Below are positions 45,026-55,417 of a stretch of DNA of 64,000 nucleotides, piece after piece (position 1 is the stretch's first letter; each line of letters starts with the position of its first letter). A program made the translations under genes and the position numbers. The stretch is taken from positions 310,001 to 374,000 of the forward strand of contig NZ_JAADJU010000002.1 in assembly GCF_012933545.1 (NCBI RefSeq), written 5' to 3'. Source of the stretch: Rouxiella aceris (GTDB taxonomy: Bacteria; Pseudomonadota; Gammaproteobacteria; Enterobacterales; Enterobacteriaceae). The notes below the pieces were generated by a model. That model was not told the DNA's origin, did no database searches, and saw only the letters and a list, made by a program, of their open reading frames with translations.

Positions 45026-45807
45026 GTCTTAGCCCAGCGGCTGTGTCGCTGCCACTGGTTAGCGCCCGTAACGTGCATAAGAGTTATGGCGATAACGAAG
45101 TGCTGAAAGGTATCGATCTGGATGTCAATCCCAGTGAAGTGGTGGTGATCCTTGGGCCTTCGGGGTCCGGCAAGTCTACTTTTCTGCGCTGTATCAACCA
45201 TCTGGAAGATATCGATCGCGGCACCATTATGGTCGCCGGTGAGCAGATAGGCTATGAACTGCACGGCAATCATCTGCGCAAACTGTCCGAACGCGGTATT
45301 GCCCGCCAGCGCCGGGATATTGGTATGGTGTTTCAGCAGTTTAATCTCTACCCGCATATGACTGTATTGCAAAATATTGTTGAAGCCCCTATTGGCGTGC
45401 ATAAGCAAAGCCGTCATGAAGCCGAAGCCTATGCCCGTGAATTGCTGGAGAAAGTGGGGCTGAGCGATAAAGCCGACGCCTATCCGCGTCACCTTTCCGG
45501 TGGTCAGCAGCAGCGCGTGGCCATTGCCCGTGCGTTGGCCATCAAGCCGAAACTGATGCTGTTTGATGAACCGACCTCGGCCCTTGACCCCGAGCTGGTG
45601 GGGGAAGTGCTGGCCACCATGCGCAGTCTTGCCGATCAGGGCTTGACCATGATTGTCGTGACCCACGAAATTGGCTTTGCTCGTGAGGCTGCCGACCGGG
45701 TGATCTTTATGGATGGCGGTTATGTGATCGAAGAGGGACCGGCCGATCGCGTGCTGGTCAACCCGCAGCATCCGCGTTTCCAGGCTTTCCTCAGCCGTTT
45801 TATTTAA
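45022..45807 (+). CDS. Polar amino acid ABC ATPase
   Basis: A 261-residue GlnQ/HisP-type ATPase. Walker [14 protein letters not shown]-loop [17 protein letters not shown], signature [16 protein letters not shown], Walker [21 protein letters not shown] and the switch histidine [18 protein letters not shown] are all intact. It completes the transporter with the two genes upstream. A nested hairpin follows the stop. Confidence 0.93.
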   Translation: MSLSPAAVSLPLVSARNVHKSYGDNEVLKGIDLDVNPSEVVVILGPSGSGKSTFLRCINHLEDIDRGTIMVAGEQIGYELHGNHLRKLSERGIARQRRDIGMVFQQFNLYPHMTVLQNIVEAPIGVHKQSRHEAEAYARELLEKVGLSDKADAYPRHLSGGQQQRVAIARALAIKPKLMLFDEPTSALDPELVGEVLATMRSLADQGLTMIVVTHEIGFAREAADRVIFMDGGYVIEEGPADRVLVNPQHPRFQAFLSRFI

Positions 45808-45834
45808 CTCACCGTGTTTAAACCGCAGGGTGGG

Positions 45835-45874
45835 CCTGGATAAATGACCCTAAAGGTCAGCCTTTTTATCCAGG
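45835..45874 (+). terminator. Nested hairpin after ABC operon
   Basis: CCTGGATAAA (45835-45844) pairs with TTTATCCAGG (45865-45874); inside it TGACC and GGTCA pair again. A T-rich tract (CCCTTTTTATT) follows at ~45879-45889. A likely operon end. Confidence 0.7.
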
Positions 45875-46303
45875 TTCACCCTTTTTATTGGGTGATGTTG
45901 AATATATGTTAAAGCCAGCACGCAAGGTTTGTCTCACTACCGCTGGTGGGCGTATAATGACGGCATGATTTCCGTTTCACCCCTCTTGAGCAACGACTGC
46001 CGATTGCTGCATATCAGCAAAACAGAGAAGCGCGTAACGCTCACGTTATGCGTAGAGAAATCGGCGTAGAAGTAATAAAACAAAGAAATGCTTTATCGCG
46101 CAGCCGCAGAGGCTCATAATGGCGAGTATGGTTAGAATACGTACAGCAAGCTGTGGCGCTGACCCATTTTGTTACATTTAACCTGGCTTCGCGCATTCAA
46201 TGAACCTGTAAAAGTCGTTACTGTGGGTCAATGCATTCAGGTCGTCAAACGCGACAATTTTTCTCCGCTGTATAATTCAGCAATCAGTGTAAAGAAGGTA
46301 TCT
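45875..46303 (+). promoter_or_regulatory. Long leader region before tatE
   Basis: About 430 bp with no recognised gene. A promoter-like TTGTCT (45929) and TATAAT (45953) pair, 18 bp apart, lies far upstream; a second TATAAT at 46271 is close to the tatE start. A 34-codon frame after the first (45966-46070) has no clear ribosome site. A small RNA or long leader is possible. Confidence 0.4.
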
Positions 46304-46501
46304 ATGGAAATAAGTGTTACTAAACTATTGGTTGTCGGCGTGCTGATTGTGCTGCTTTTCGGTACCAGCAAACTTCGTTCACTTGGCGGAGATCTGGGTG
46401 CAGCGCTGAAAGGCTTTAAAAAAGCCATGAATGACGACGCCGCACCTGCTGCCAAAACTGATGCACAACCTGTAGAACCACGCGTAGAACATAAAGACTA
46501 A
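46304..46501 (+). CDS. tatE: Twin-arginine translocase subunit TatE
   Basis: A 65-residue TatA/TatE protein (E. coli TatE is 67). One N-terminal membrane helix (LLVVGVLIVLLFGTSKL), the hinge Gly, and the amphipathic helix LRSLGGDLGAALKGFKKAM are followed by a short acidic tail. It forms part of the pore that exports folded twin-arginine proteins. The ATG at 46304 follows AAGAAGG. As in E. coli it is convergent with lipA, so E rather than A is favoured. Confidence 0.93.
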   Translation: MEISVTKLLVVGVLIVLLFGTSKLRSLGGDLGAALKGFKKAMNDDAAPAAKTDAQPVEPRVEHKD

Positions 46502-46530
46502 CGCGTTACGGCTCGCAAGGGTGTAAAAAA

Positions 46531-46557
46531 ACGGCTACCTGAAATCAGGCAGCCGTT
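46531..46557. terminator. Bidirectional terminator, tatE / lipA
   Basis: ACGGCTACCTG and CAGGCAGCCGT pair around AAAT, with an A-run before and a T-run after, so it can end both convergent transcripts. Confidence 0.9.
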
Positions 46558-46617
46558 TTTTATTGCGCTCTGGCAGCTAATGAGGGGACAGCTATCCCGC
46601 CCCCTGGGCCAGTACGA

Positions 46618-47583
46618 TTATTTGACTTCAATACCTTTTGCCTGCAGGTCGGCATGGTAAGAGGAGCGAACAAAAGGACCACAGGCGGCATGGGTAAAGC
46701 CCATCGCCAGGGCTTCTTCTTTCATTTCATCAAACTCTTCCGGGCTGACATAGCGTTGCACCGGTAAATGGTGGCGGCTTGGCTGCAAGTATTGCCCCAG
46801 GGTCAGCATGGTTACCCCGTGACGACGCAGGTCGCGCATTACTTCGATGATCTCGGCATTGGTTTCACCCAATCCCACCATCAGGCCGGATTTGGTTGGG
46901 ATCTCTGGATGGGCTTCTTTAAAGCGTTCCAGCAGTTTCAGCGACCATTCGTAATTTGCGCCCGGACGTACCTGGCGATAGATGCGCGGCACATTTTCCA
47001 GATTATGGTTAAATACGTCCGGCGGCGTTGCGCTGAGGATCTCCAGTGCGCGATCCATACGGCCACGGAAGTCCGGCACCAGCGTTTCGATCTTGATCGC
47101 CGGGCTTTTTTCACGAATCGCCGTGATGCAGTCGGCAAAGTGTTGTGCGCCGCCATCACGCAGATCGTCGCGGTCAACCGAGGTGATCACCACATAGCGC
47201 AGTGCCATATCGGCAATGGTTTGTGCCAGCTTCTCGGGTTCATTGCTGTCCGGCACCACCGGGCGGCCATGAGCCACGTCGCAGAACGGGCAGCGACGGG
47301 TACAGATGGCACCGAGGATCATAAAGGTCGCCGTACCGTGGTTGAAACATTCTGACAGGTTAGGGCAGGAGGCTTCTTCGCACACCGAGTGCAGGCCATT
47401 TTTGCGCATGGCAGCTTTAATGCCCTGAATGCGCGACGAGTCGGCCGGTAGCTTGATTTTCATCCATGCCGGCTTACGCAACATTTCCTGCCGTTCAGTT
47501 ACCACAGTTTTCACCGGGATTAACGCCATTTTATCAGCATCGCGATATTTGACGCCGCGTTCCATTTGGATCGGTTTACTCAT
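46618..47583 (-). CDS. lipA: Lipoyl synthase
   Basis: A 321-residue radical SAM enzyme, same length as E. coli LipA, which inserts two sulfurs into octanoyl groups on lipoyl domains. Both cluster sets are visible: the radical SAM motif [10 protein letters not shown] and the auxiliary set [12 protein letters not shown]. The C-terminal [21 protein letters not shown] and [10 protein letters not shown] ends are conserved. It is convergent with tatE and follows lipB at a distance of 315 bp on the same strand; E. coli has ybeF in that gap. Confidence 0.97.
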   Translation of the reverse strand: MSKPIQMERGVKYRDADKMALIPVKTVVTERQEMLRKPAWMKIKLPADSSRIQGIKAAMRKNGLHSVCEEASCPNLSECFNHGTATFMILGAICTRRCPFCDVAHGRPVVPDSNEPEKLAQTIADMALRYVVITSVDRDDLRDGGAQHFADCITAIREKSPAIKIETLVPDFRGRMDRALEILSATPPDVFNHNLENVPRIYRQVRPGANYEWSLKLLERFKEAHPEIPTKSGLMVGLGETNAEIIEVMRDLRRHGVTMLTLGQYLQPSRHHLPVQRYVSPEEFDEMKEEALAMGFTHAACGPFVRSSYHADLQAKGIEVK

Positions 47584-47898
47584 AATCTTGCAGGTTCCAG
47601 TATCGTCTCTCGCCGGGCGAGATTTTTTATGAGATTCAATGAACTAGCTGCTTCATCAAAAAAAATAGAAATTATGCAGAAATTATATCATTGAAGCGCT
47701 ATCGCATTCAGCCCCTCAAACATTGATAACGGCAGATAATTGTCGATTATGTTACCACCCGGAACAAAGAAACACCGGGCTGGTAGTGATTAATTTTTTT
47801 TAACCTTATGATAATAAAATTATTTTTATTACTCTGCCGTGCCAGGTAATCCGACCTTTTGCTATGTTGCCTGGATGTAAATTCTTTGCTTATGCGTG
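47584..47898. other. lipB-lipA gap without gene
   Basis: 315 bp where E. coli carries ybeF. It has a perfect plus-strand terminator-like hairpin near lipA (47608-47628) and an imperfect ACCACCCGG/CCGGGCTGGT stem at 47754-47784. No frame of note. Confidence 0.55.
47608..47628 (+). terminator. Plus-strand terminator-like hairpin before lipA
   Basis: TCTCGC and GCGAGA pair around a CCGGG-type loop and are followed by six T residues on the plus strand. It lies in the lipA leader, antisense to it. No plus-strand gene precedes it, since the tatE transcript should end near 46557. Confidence 0.5.
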
Positions 47899-48603
47899 CT
47901 ATTGGCTGACAGCAGGCAATATATAGTCTTCTGGCTGCCAGGGTTGATAATCCACCTGCCGATAATCAAGCTGTTTAATAAAGGCTTTAACCAATATCGG
48001 CATGACGTTATCCAGGGTGATACCCGGTTTTTGCTGGCTGACCTGGGTCATCTGCAAACCGGCATATCCGCAGGGATTGATGCGCTGGAAGGGTTCTAAA
48101 TCCATATCAATATTTAACGCCAGGCCGTGTAATGAGCAGCCTTTACGAATGCGCAGGCCGAGTGAGCAAATTTTTTTGCCATCGACATAGACCCCTGGGG
48201 CATCGGCGCGTGGATAGGCCTCAATAGCAAAATGGGCCAAGGTTTCCACCACGGTTTGCTCCAGCGCGGTGACGAGTTGGCGAACGCCGATTTTTCTGCG
48301 CTTGATATCGATCATCACATACATTACCTGCTGACCGGGTCCGTGATAGGTCACCTGTCCGCCGCGGTCGCTTTGGATCACCGGAATATCTCCAGGAAAA
48401 AGCAGATGCTCCGCTTTACCCGCCTGGCCTTGAGTAAAGACTTTGGGGTGCTGGACCAGCCAGATTTCATCCTGAGTCTCGGCACTGCGCCGATCGGTAA
48501 AGTCGTGCATGGCACGGGAGACGGGGTCGTACTCTTGCAGGCCAAGTTGGCGCAGGGTAATACGTTCTTGCAGTTTTTCTTGTTGCACGGCAGTTATCTT
48601 CAT
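47899..48603 (-). CDS. lipB: Octanoyltransferase
   Basis: A 234-residue LipB, which moves octanoyl from acyl carrier protein to lipoyl domains, the step before LipA. The conserved block [20 protein letters not shown], the lysine in [12 protein letters not shown] and the nucleophile in [11 protein letters not shown] are present. The N-terminus is about ten residues longer than in E. coli and the ribosome site is weak, so a start a few codons later is possible. It follows ybeD on the same strand. Confidence 0.95.
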   Translation of the reverse strand: MKITAVQQEKLQERITLRQLGLQEYDPVSRAMHDFTDRRSAETQDEIWLVQHPKVFTQGQAGKAEHLLFPGDIPVIQSDRGGQVTYHGPGQQVMYVMIDIKRRKIGVRQLVTALEQTVVETLAHFAIEAYPRADAPGVYVDGKKICSLGLRIRKGCSLHGLALNIDMDLEPFQRINPCGYAGLQMTQVSQQKPGITLDNVMPILVKAFIKQLDYRQVDYQPWQPEDYILPAVSQ

Positions 48604-48672
48604 TGAAGAGAAAGGGGCCGACGAACGGCGTAATAGCGGAAGATTACGCCGATCTCTGCTGACGCTTGGGAA

Positions 48673-48942
48673 TTACAGCACCATACGCACAATTTCGATA
48701 TTACCCAGCTCGTCGTACAGGGTTTCTACCTGATCGATATGCGTGGCAGTGATGGTAATAGACACCGAGTGATAATTACCTTTGCTGCTTGGCTTGACCT
48801 TGGGGTTGTAATCGCCGGGGGCGTGGCGTTGCACGACTTCCACCACCTGGTCAACCAACTCGGGATGCGCCAGACCCATCACTTTATAGGTGAAGGTACA
48901 GGGAAATTCGAGCAGTTCGTTAAGTTTGGTTTTCATGGGCAC
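48673..48942 (-). CDS. ybeD: DUF493 protein YbeD
   Basis: An 89-residue member of the YbeD/DUF493 family (E. coli 87), with an ACT-like fold. Conserved parts: [42 protein letters not shown] and the C-terminal [11 protein letters not shown]. Function is proposed to be regulatory for lipoate-related genes, since it sits between dacA and lipB in most enterobacteria, but is not settled. Confidence 0.95.
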   Translation of the reverse strand: MPMKTKLNELLEFPCTFTYKVMGLAHPELVDQVVEVVQRHAPGDYNPKVKPSSKGNYHSVSITITATHIDQVETLYDELGNIEIVRMVL

Positions 48943-49250
48943 TCCCGCGTGGTGACTGATTAGGTTATCTGACCATTGTACTCATCATCATTCAGCTTGC
49001 CGTTGCCTGGCGGTATCATTCAATATTGCTGGCCTTTCCCCATAGAGGATGCCTTGCTGCTGCATAAAATCTTCTGAGTTTGTCTTCTCGGTTGCCTCAA
49101 TAGCGACAACGTAAAGGCTATGGCTGGACTGGATTCTACTAAGTATAACTCCCGCCGCAGCGGGAGTAGATTGATATCGCAAATATATGGAGTTAAAGCC
49201 TGCGCTTTTCAAGCCCCGCAGGCGATATTGCCGTAATCTTGCGGGCTGGC
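48943..49250. other. dacA-ybeD gap with two hairpins
   Basis: 308 bp. ACTCCCGC and GCGGGAGT (49147-49166) form a perfect stem, and GCCTGCG/CGCAGGC (49197-49222) lies just after the dacA stop. Neither has a long T-run. A 74-codon minus-strand frame overlaps both and is not supported. Confidence 0.5.
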
Positions 49251-50462
49251 TTAGCCAAACCAGTGGTGGAACATCAGCTTGATGTAATCCACGATGCGGC
49301 CAAGGAAACCGCCTTCTTTAACTTCGTTTAATACTACCAGCGGGCGTTGATCGATGGTTTTACCATCAAGCTGGAAGTTGATGCTGCCAACCACCTGATT
49401 TTTTTGCAGTGGTGCATGCAGCTCGCTATTGTCGAGGACATAGCTGGCTTTCAGATCTTTCATACGGCCGCGTGGGATGGTGAGAAAGGCGTCTTTATCT
49501 ACGCCCAGCTCGACGCGATCGCTATTACCGAACCAGACCGGTTCAGAAGCAAACTCTTTGCCTGCTTTCAATGGCGCTACGGTTTCAAAGAAACGGAAGC
49601 CCCAGGTCAGTAATTTTTTGCTTTCTACTTCACGGCCTTTATAGGTATGACCCCCCATTACCGTGGAGATCAGGCGCATTGGGCCTTCGGTCGCGGACGC
49701 CACCAGGTTGTATCCCGCAGCGTCAGTATGGCCGGTTTTGATACCGTCAACCTGCAGGCTGGAATCCCACAGCAGGCCGTTGCGGTTCATCTGGCGGATA
49801 TTATTGAAGGTGAACTCTTTTTCGCGGTAGGTGGCGTACTCTTCCGGAACATCACGGATCAGCGCCTGGCCGATAAGCGCCATATCGCGCGCCGAGCTAT
49901 ATTGCCCTTCGGCATCGAGGCCATGCACGGTACCAAAGTGGGTATTTTTCAGACCCAGTGCATTAACGTAGTTGTTCATCAGGCTGACAAAGGCGTCCTG
50001 GCTACCGGCGACATAGTCGGCCATGGCCACACAAGCATCGTTACCTGATTGCAGGATAATCCCGCGATTCAATTCGGAAACCGCTACGCGATCGCCCGGT
50101 TTCAGGAACATCAGCGACGAGCCCTGGAATACCGGGTTGCCGGTGGCCCAGGCATCTTTACCTACGGAAACCATATCGGTGGGGGTGATTTTGCCTGACT
50201 TGATCGCTTGGCCAATCACATAGCTGGTCATCATTTTGGTCAGACTGGCCGGATCGCGACGCGCATCGGCGTTCATTTCAGCGAGCACTTTACCCGAGTT
50301 GTAATCAATCAGAATATAGGCTTCAGCATCAATTTGCGGAACGCCAGGGATCATCGTTTTCAGATTTACATCGTCGGCGAAAGCGGCAGACGCTGCACTT
50401 AAAGTCATAACGGTGCCAAGTGCAATGCCCTTGACGAAACGAGAAGGAGTAACTGATTTCAT
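49251..50462 (-). CDS. dacA: D-alanyl-D-alanine carboxypeptidase PBP5
   Basis: A 403-residue PBP5, the length of the E. coli precursor. It trims the terminal D-Ala from peptidoglycan stem peptides in the periplasm. Signal peptide ending near AAFA; nucleophile motif SLTK, then SGN in [11 protein letters not shown] and the KTG in [14 protein letters not shown]. The C-terminal amphipathic anchor [12 protein letters not shown] is present. It lies in the usual rlpA-dacA order. Confidence 0.96.
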   Translation of the reverse strand: MKSVTPSRFVKGIALGTVMTLSAASAAFADDVNLKTMIPGVPQIDAEAYILIDYNSGKVLAEMNADARRDPASLTKMMTSYVIGQAIKSGKITPTDMVSVGKDAWATGNPVFQGSSLMFLKPGDRVAVSELNRGIILQSGNDACVAMADYVAGSQDAFVSLMNNYVNALGLKNTHFGTVHGLDAEGQYSSARDMALIGQALIRDVPEEYATYREKEFTFNNIRQMNRNGLLWDSSLQVDGIKTGHTDAAGYNLVASATEGPMRLISTVMGGHTYKGREVESKKLLTWGFRFFETVAPLKAGKEFASEPVWFGNSDRVELGVDKDAFLTIPRGRMKDLKASYVLDNSELHAPLQKNQVVGSINFQLDGKTIDQRPLVVLNEVKEGGFLGRIVDYIKLMFHHWFG

Positions 50463-50635
50463 GATTGAGACAACAACATCCGTAAAGGTAAATTAAAAAA
50501 CGTGCCACACTATAGCAGAACTGACCCGGTCAGACATCCGTCAATACTGTGGCTTGCCGGCATTTACTTATTTTTACAGCTGGAAATACGCGTCGTCCTT
50601 AACGCTCTATACCCATCGATCCCTGGCATCGTCCA

Positions 50636-51868
50636 TTACAGCGAAGAGGCAGAAACCACAAAGGATTGCTGTTTCGCTTCGCTGGCCAGACGTTGTTGCA
50701 GTTTAGCTGCCTGCTGGCGGCTGCTAAATGGCCCTAACTGTACGCGGTACATATTGCCGCTGGTTTGCACTTTTCCCGGAACAGCAAAGCGCTGACTAAG
50801 GGTTTTTTGCCACAACTGGGCATTTTGCGGATTGCCCAATGCGCCCACCTGTACCATATACCCCCCCGCGGCAGACGATGTCTGACGAACGCCAGGGGCT
50901 ACCACTACCGGTGCGGCGGCAACAGGGGCCGCTGCGGCCCGCGCAGTGTGGACGGGCGTTGGTGCCATCACCGGGGCAACAACCGCTGGTGCGACAGGTT
51001 CGTTGCTTTCAAGCAGTCGTGCAGGCACCGGTTTGGAAGCCTGTAAAAAACCGCCACCACCACCAGCGCCCATGCTGCCATTACTGGCGTTGTTATCAGA
51101 GCTCACATTATTGCCATTACTGACATTGCTGTCATTGCTGTCAAGATTGTGATCGAAGCTGGATGGGGTGTTATTAGGCACGCTGAGCGTACTGTTATCG
51201 ATTGGCTTGACCGCGGCGCCATTCACCGGCATTGAGGCCGGGGCCTGCATTGGCGTGCCCATATCGCTGGAACCGAGAGTCGGGCGCGATGGCAGGGCAT
51301 AGGACTGTTTGGCTACCGTGGTACCAATGGTGCCGGGACCGGATAGCGTGCCGTCAGGAGCAACGTTGATAATATCCAGTTTAACCTTGGTGCTGTTGGT
51401 CAGGTTTAACCGTTCAAACGCCGCTTTCGACAGATCGATAATCTTGCCTGATTCATAAGGACCGCGATCGTTGATACGCACTACTAACATGCGGCCATTG
51501 GCCAGGTTGGTAACGCGAACATAGCTCGGGATCGGCAGAGTCGGGTGTGCGGCGGTCATTGCTGTCGGATCAAAGGTTTCACCGCTGGCGGTGACGTTGG
51601 TGCCGCTCTCATTACCGTACCAGGTGGCCATCCCTTTTTGCGTAAAGTTGGTGGCATCTTTGATGATTTTATAGTTATCACCGTTGGCACTGTAATCCTG
51701 GTTGGCGCGGGTGTTGTAAGGTTCATACACCGGATCTGCCCCACTAATCTCGACGACCGGCCCATTATAGGCGGGCTGTGGAGCTTGCTGCTGTGGCTGG
51801 TTGTCTGATGAACTACAGGCACTCAACAGCAGCCCGGCGATAATCGCCCCTATCCACTCCTTACGCAT
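50636..51868 (-). CDS. rlpA: Septal-ring lytic transglycosylase-like lipoprotein RlpA
   Basis: A 410-residue precursor with lipobox LSAC near residue 18. The double-psi beta-barrel domain (about 75-170) has GMATWYGNESG, GETFDPTAMTAAHPTLPIP and RINDRGPYESGKIIDLSKAAFE. The C-terminal SPOR domain (about 330-410, MVQVGALGNPQNAQLWQK) targets denuded septal glycan. The linker (about 215-275) is low-complexity Asn/Ser (DSNDSNVSNGNN...), longer and more biased than in E. coli. It precedes dacA on the minus strand. Confidence 0.94.
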   Translation of the reverse strand: MRKEWIGAIIAGLLLSACSSSDNQPQQQAPQPAYNGPVVEISGADPVYEPYNTRANQDYSANGDNYKIIKDATNFTQKGMATWYGNESGTNVTASGETFDPTAMTAAHPTLPIPSYVRVTNLANGRMLVVRINDRGPYESGKIIDLSKAAFERLNLTNSTKVKLDIINVAPDGTLSGPGTIGTTVAKQSYALPSRPTLGSSDMGTPMQAPASMPVNGAAVKPIDNSTLSVPNNTPSSFDHNLDSNDSNVSNGNNVSSDNNASNGSMGAGGGGGFLQASKPVPARLLESNEPVAPAVVAPVMAPTPVHTARAAAAPVAAAPVVVAPGVRQTSSAAGGYMVQVGALGNPQNAQLWQKTLSQRFAVPGKVQTSGNMYRVQLGPFSSRQQAAKLQQRLASEAKQQSFVVSASSL

Positions 51869-51877
51869 TGCTCACCC

Positions 51878-52990
51878 CTATAAGTTTTTCGATAACATTT
51901 TTCGATGAGTATGTATCGACATGACGATACCAAACCCAGCCATCAACACAATCAGTGCTGACCCACCATAACTAACCAGGGGCAAAGGTACCCCAACCAC
52001 CGGGACTATACCACTCACCATGCCAATGTTAACAAAGACATAAACAAAGAATATCAACATTAACCCTCCCGCCATCACTCGACCAAAGGTGGTCTGAGCC
52101 TTGGCGGCAATCACCAGACCGCGGGTGATCAGGCATAAGTAAAGTCCCAATAACACCAAAACGCCCGCCAAGCCAAGCTCTTCGGCCAGTACGGCAAAAA
52201 TAAAGTCGGTATGGCGTTCGGGTAGAAACTCAAGCTGCGACTGGGTTCCGTGCAGCCAGCCTTTACCGGCAAAACCGCCGGAACCAATGGCGATTTTTGA
52301 CTGAATAATATGATACCCGGCACCCAGCGGATCGCTTTCCGGATTAAGCAGCATCATCACTCGGTCGCGCTGATAATCATGCATCAGAAAGAACCACAGT
52401 ATCGGGATAAAGGCGGCGACCAGGATCGCCGCGCAGGCGATCAGCTTCCAGCTCATGCCCGACAGAAACAACACAAAGATACCGGAAGCAGCAATCAAAA
52501 TGGCGGTGCCGAGGTCCGGCTGCGCGGCGACCAGCAGCGTTGGCACAAAGATCATCACCAGCGCAATGGCGGTATTTTTCAATGACGGTGGACAAATATC
52601 GCGGTTGATAAAGCGCGCTACCATCAGCGGCACGGCAATTTTGGCCAGTTCCGAGGGTTGAAATCGCACTACACCGAGATCGAGCCAGCGCTGTGCGCCT
52701 TTACTTACCTGACCAAAGGCGTCGACCAGTACCAGCAGGAACAGGCAAAAGACATACAGGTAGGGTGCCCAGCTTTCATACACGCGCGGCGGTACCTGAG
52801 CCATGACCAGCATAATGATCAACCCGCCAATAATCTGTCCGATTTTACGCTCCATCATGCCGATGTCCTGACCGCTGGCGCTCCAGATAACAAAGGCGCT
52901 ATAGGCCAGCAGGGCCAAAACGATAAGCAGCAGCGTGACGTCGATGTGCAGTTTGGACCACAGCGACCCTTTTTGTTGGCTTTCAGTCAT
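51878..52990 (-). CDS. mrdB: SEDS glycan polymerase RodA
   Basis: A 370-residue membrane protein equal to E. coli RodA in length, with about 10 helices. SEDS motifs include the conserved [20 protein letters not shown] block, [14 protein letters not shown] and the C-terminal [15 protein letters not shown]. With PBP2 it polymerises glycan for side-wall growth. It starts 6 bp after the PBP2 stop. Confidence 0.97.
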   Translation of the reverse strand: MTESQQKGSLWSKLHIDVTLLLIVLALLAYSAFVIWSASGQDIGMMERKIGQIIGGLIIMLVMAQVPPRVYESWAPYLYVFCLFLLVLVDAFGQVSKGAQRWLDLGVVRFQPSELAKIAVPLMVARFINRDICPPSLKNTAIALVMIFVPTLLVAAQPDLGTAILIAASGIFVLFLSGMSWKLIACAAILVAAFIPILWFFLMHDYQRDRVMMLLNPESDPLGAGYHIIQSKIAIGSGGFAGKGWLHGTQSQLEFLPERHTDFIFAVLAEELGLAGVLVLLGLYLCLITRGLVIAAKAQTTFGRVMAGGLMLIFFVYVFVNIGMVSGIVPVVGVPLPLVSYGGSALIVLMAGFGIVMSIHTHRKMLSKNL

Positions 52991-52996
52991 TGTTGA

Positions 52997-54901
52997 TTAA
53001 TCACCTTCGATTCCAGGCGGAGCAGGGGCTTCGTCCGGTAATTTAGTCGTATTATCGCCCAATAAAATATGGTCGAGGATCTGTCGGGTAATGGTCCCGA
53101 CTGCCGGCCCTATACCGCCGTTTTCTAGCACCACGTTTACGGCAACCGTCGGGTTGTCATAAGGCGCAAAAGCATTCATTAGCTTATGGTCACGCAGGCG
53201 CTCGGCGATTTTATGCGCGTTATAGGTTTCGTTGGCTTTCAGACCATAAACCTGTGCCGTACCGGATTTTGCCGCCGCTTTGTACGGTGCATCCATAAAA
53301 AATTTGCGGGCGGTACCGTTGGGGCGATTGGCCACGCCGAACATACCGTCTTTAGCCAGTTCCCAATATCCGGAATGGATATCGCCAATCTGGGTATCTT
53401 CCTTTTGCTGATAAGGTACTTTGATATTGCCTTCCTGGGTATGCAGCAACAGGTGCGGCGTTTTGACCTTACCGTCGTTAATCAGCGTCGTCAGCGCCTT
53501 CATATTCTGAATGGGCGTTGCGGTCCAGTAACCCTGGCCGATACCGACCGGAATGGTGTCACCCTGGTACCAGGGCTTTTTAAAGCGCTTCATCTTCCAG
53601 TCGCGAGTCGGCATATTACCGTTACGCTCTTCCGACAAGTCGATACCGGTATATTGGCCGTAGCCAAATTTGCTCATCCATTCAGACAAGCGGTCAATCC
53701 CCATATCGTAGGCCACCTGATAGAAAAAGGTATCGGCGGACTCTTCCAGCGCTTTGGTGACGGTCAAGCGGCCGTGACCCCAGTGTTTCCAGTCGCGAAA
53801 ACGTTTGTCGGAGCCGGGAAGTTGCCACCAGCCCGGGTCAAACAGCGAGGTATTGCGGTTAATAACCCCGGCGGTTAACGATGACACGGCGATATAAGGT
53901 TTCACCGTGGACGCCGGGGGATAGACACCCTGGGTGGCACGGTTAATCAATGGTCGGTCGGGATCGTTGAGCAAGGTGTTGTAGTCCTTGCTGGAAATAC
54001 CGTCGACAAACAGGTTCGGATCGTAGCTCGGGTTAGAGACCAGCGCCCGAATGCTGCCGTCGCGCGGATCGGTGACCACCACGGCGGCGCGGCTGCCGCT
54101 AAGCAGCTCTTCAATATACATTTGCAGCGGCAGATCCAGCGTTAGCGTCACATCTTTCCCGGCTTGCGGCGGTTCTTCATGCAACTGGCGGATCACGCGA
54201 CCACGGTTGTTGACTTCTACCTCGGCATAGCCGGTTTTGCCATGCAAGGTGTCTTCGTAATAGCGTTCGATACCCAGCTTGCCGATATCGTGCGTGGCGG
54301 CATAGTTAGCGAGGATACCGTCTTTATCCAGCCTTTCAACGTCACGATCGTTAATTTTTGAAACATAACCGATGACGTGGGTCAAGGCCGACCCATAGGG
54401 ATAGTAGCGGCGCTGATAGCCTTTGACTTCAACGCCGGGGAAATTGAACTGGTTAACGGCAAAACGCGCCACCTGCACTTCCGTCAGGCCAACTTTAATG
54501 GCAATAGACGTAAAGCGGCGCGCACGTTTGCGTTCTTTTTGAAAGTTATCGAGATCTTCCGGGGTCAGATCGGCAATGGGGATCAGCGCATTAAGCGTGG
54601 CTTTAACGTTGTCGACTTTTTCCGGCATCATCTCGAGCTGATAGATGGTGCGGTTAAGCGCCAGCGGCGTACCGTTGCGGTCATAGATGATCCCGCGACT
54701 TGGCGCGATAGGGATCAGCTTGATGCGGTTATCATTGGATCGCGTTTGATAATCCTGAAAACGCACCACCTGCAGTGTGTAGAGATTGTAACCCAGTATG
54801 CCACTGAGCAGCACAATACCAATAAACGCCACCAGTGCACGGCGCACAAACAGGGCTGATTCAGCCGTATAGTCGCGAAAGGGGTTACGATCTATTTTCA
54901 T
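52997..54901 (-). CDS. mrdA: Penicillin-binding protein 2
   Basis: A 634-residue class B PBP, the transpeptidase partner of RodA in the elongasome. An N-terminal membrane helix is followed by the pedestal domain and then the transpeptidase motifs STVKPYIAVS (SxxK), SAD in ALEESADTFFYQ, and KSGTAQ. The C-terminal tail is Pro-rich. rlmH ends 42 bp upstream in the same direction. Confidence 0.97.
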   Translation of the reverse strand: MKIDRNPFRDYTAESALFVRRALVAFIGIVLLSGILGYNLYTLQVVRFQDYQTRSNDNRIKLIPIAPSRGIIYDRNGTPLALNRTIYQLEMMPEKVDNVKATLNALIPIADLTPEDLDNFQKERKRARRFTSIAIKVGLTEVQVARFAVNQFNFPGVEVKGYQRRYYPYGSALTHVIGYVSKINDRDVERLDKDGILANYAATHDIGKLGIERYYEDTLHGKTGYAEVEVNNRGRVIRQLHEEPPQAGKDVTLTLDLPLQMYIEELLSGSRAAVVVTDPRDGSIRALVSNPSYDPNLFVDGISSKDYNTLLNDPDRPLINRATQGVYPPASTVKPYIAVSSLTAGVINRNTSLFDPGWWQLPGSDKRFRDWKHWGHGRLTVTKALEESADTFFYQVAYDMGIDRLSEWMSKFGYGQYTGIDLSEERNGNMPTRDWKMKRFKKPWYQGDTIPVGIGQGYWTATPIQNMKALTTLINDGKVKTPHLLLHTQEGNIKVPYQQKEDTQIGDIHSGYWELAKDGMFGVANRPNGTARKFFMDAPYKAAAKSGTAQVYGLKANETYNAHKIAERLRDHKLMNAFAPYDNPTVAVNVVLENGGIGPAVGTITRQILDHILLGDNTTKLPDEAPAPPGIEGD

Positions 54902-54943
54902 CCCACTACTTAATTCACAGTGCTGCTGATATTGACCAACCGA

Positions 54944-55414
54944 TTACTCGCGATGGTACGGATGATTAGTGGTAATACTCCAGGCACGATAAAGGCTTTC
55001 GGCGACCAGAACCCGAACCAAAGGGTGGGGCAGCGTCAGCGGCGAGAGCGACCAGCTCTGAACCGCAGCCTCTTTACATGCTGGTGCCAGCCCTTCAGGA
55101 CCGCCTATCAGCAAGCTGACATCTCTGCCATCCTGCTTCCAGCGTTCGAGCTGTTGGGCCAACTGTGGCGTCTCCCAGGGGGTACCTGGAATATCCAACG
55201 TAACAATACGATTGCCTTTTCCAACCACTGACAGCATTTGTTCGCCTTCTCTTTCAAGAATACGTTTGATATCGGCGTTTTTCCCGCGCTTACCCGCGGG
55301 GACTTCGATCAACTCAAATGGCATGTCTTTGGGAAAACGGCGAAGATAATCCGTGAAGCCGGTCTGCACCCAATCGGGCATTCTGGTGCCTACGGCGACG
55401 AGTTGCAGTTTCAC
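54944..55414 (-). CDS. rlmH: 23S rRNA pseudouridine-1915 N3-methyltransferase
   Basis: A 156-residue SPOUT methyltransferase (E. coli 155) that methylates position 1915 in helix 69. The SAM-binding knot region [11 protein letters not shown] and [26 protein letters not shown] are conserved. It begins three bases after rsfS. Confidence 0.97.
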   Translation of the reverse strand: MKLQLVAVGTRMPDWVQTGFTDYLRRFPKDMPFELIEVPAGKRGKNADIKRILEREGEQMLSVVGKGNRIVTLDIPGTPWETPQLAQQLERWKQDGRDVSLLIGGPEGLAPACKEAAVQSWSLSPLTLPHPLVRVLVAESLYRAWSITTNHPYHRE

Positions 55415-55417
55415 GAA

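Noticed and set aside
48988-49212. A 74-codon minus-strand frame between dacA and ybeD
   Set aside because: Overlaps two hairpins, has no clear ribosome site and no recognisable motif.
51020-51160. Repeated short units that could be a CRISPR or tandem array
   Set aside because: They are in-frame codons for a low-complexity linker in RlpA and not regularly spaced repeats.
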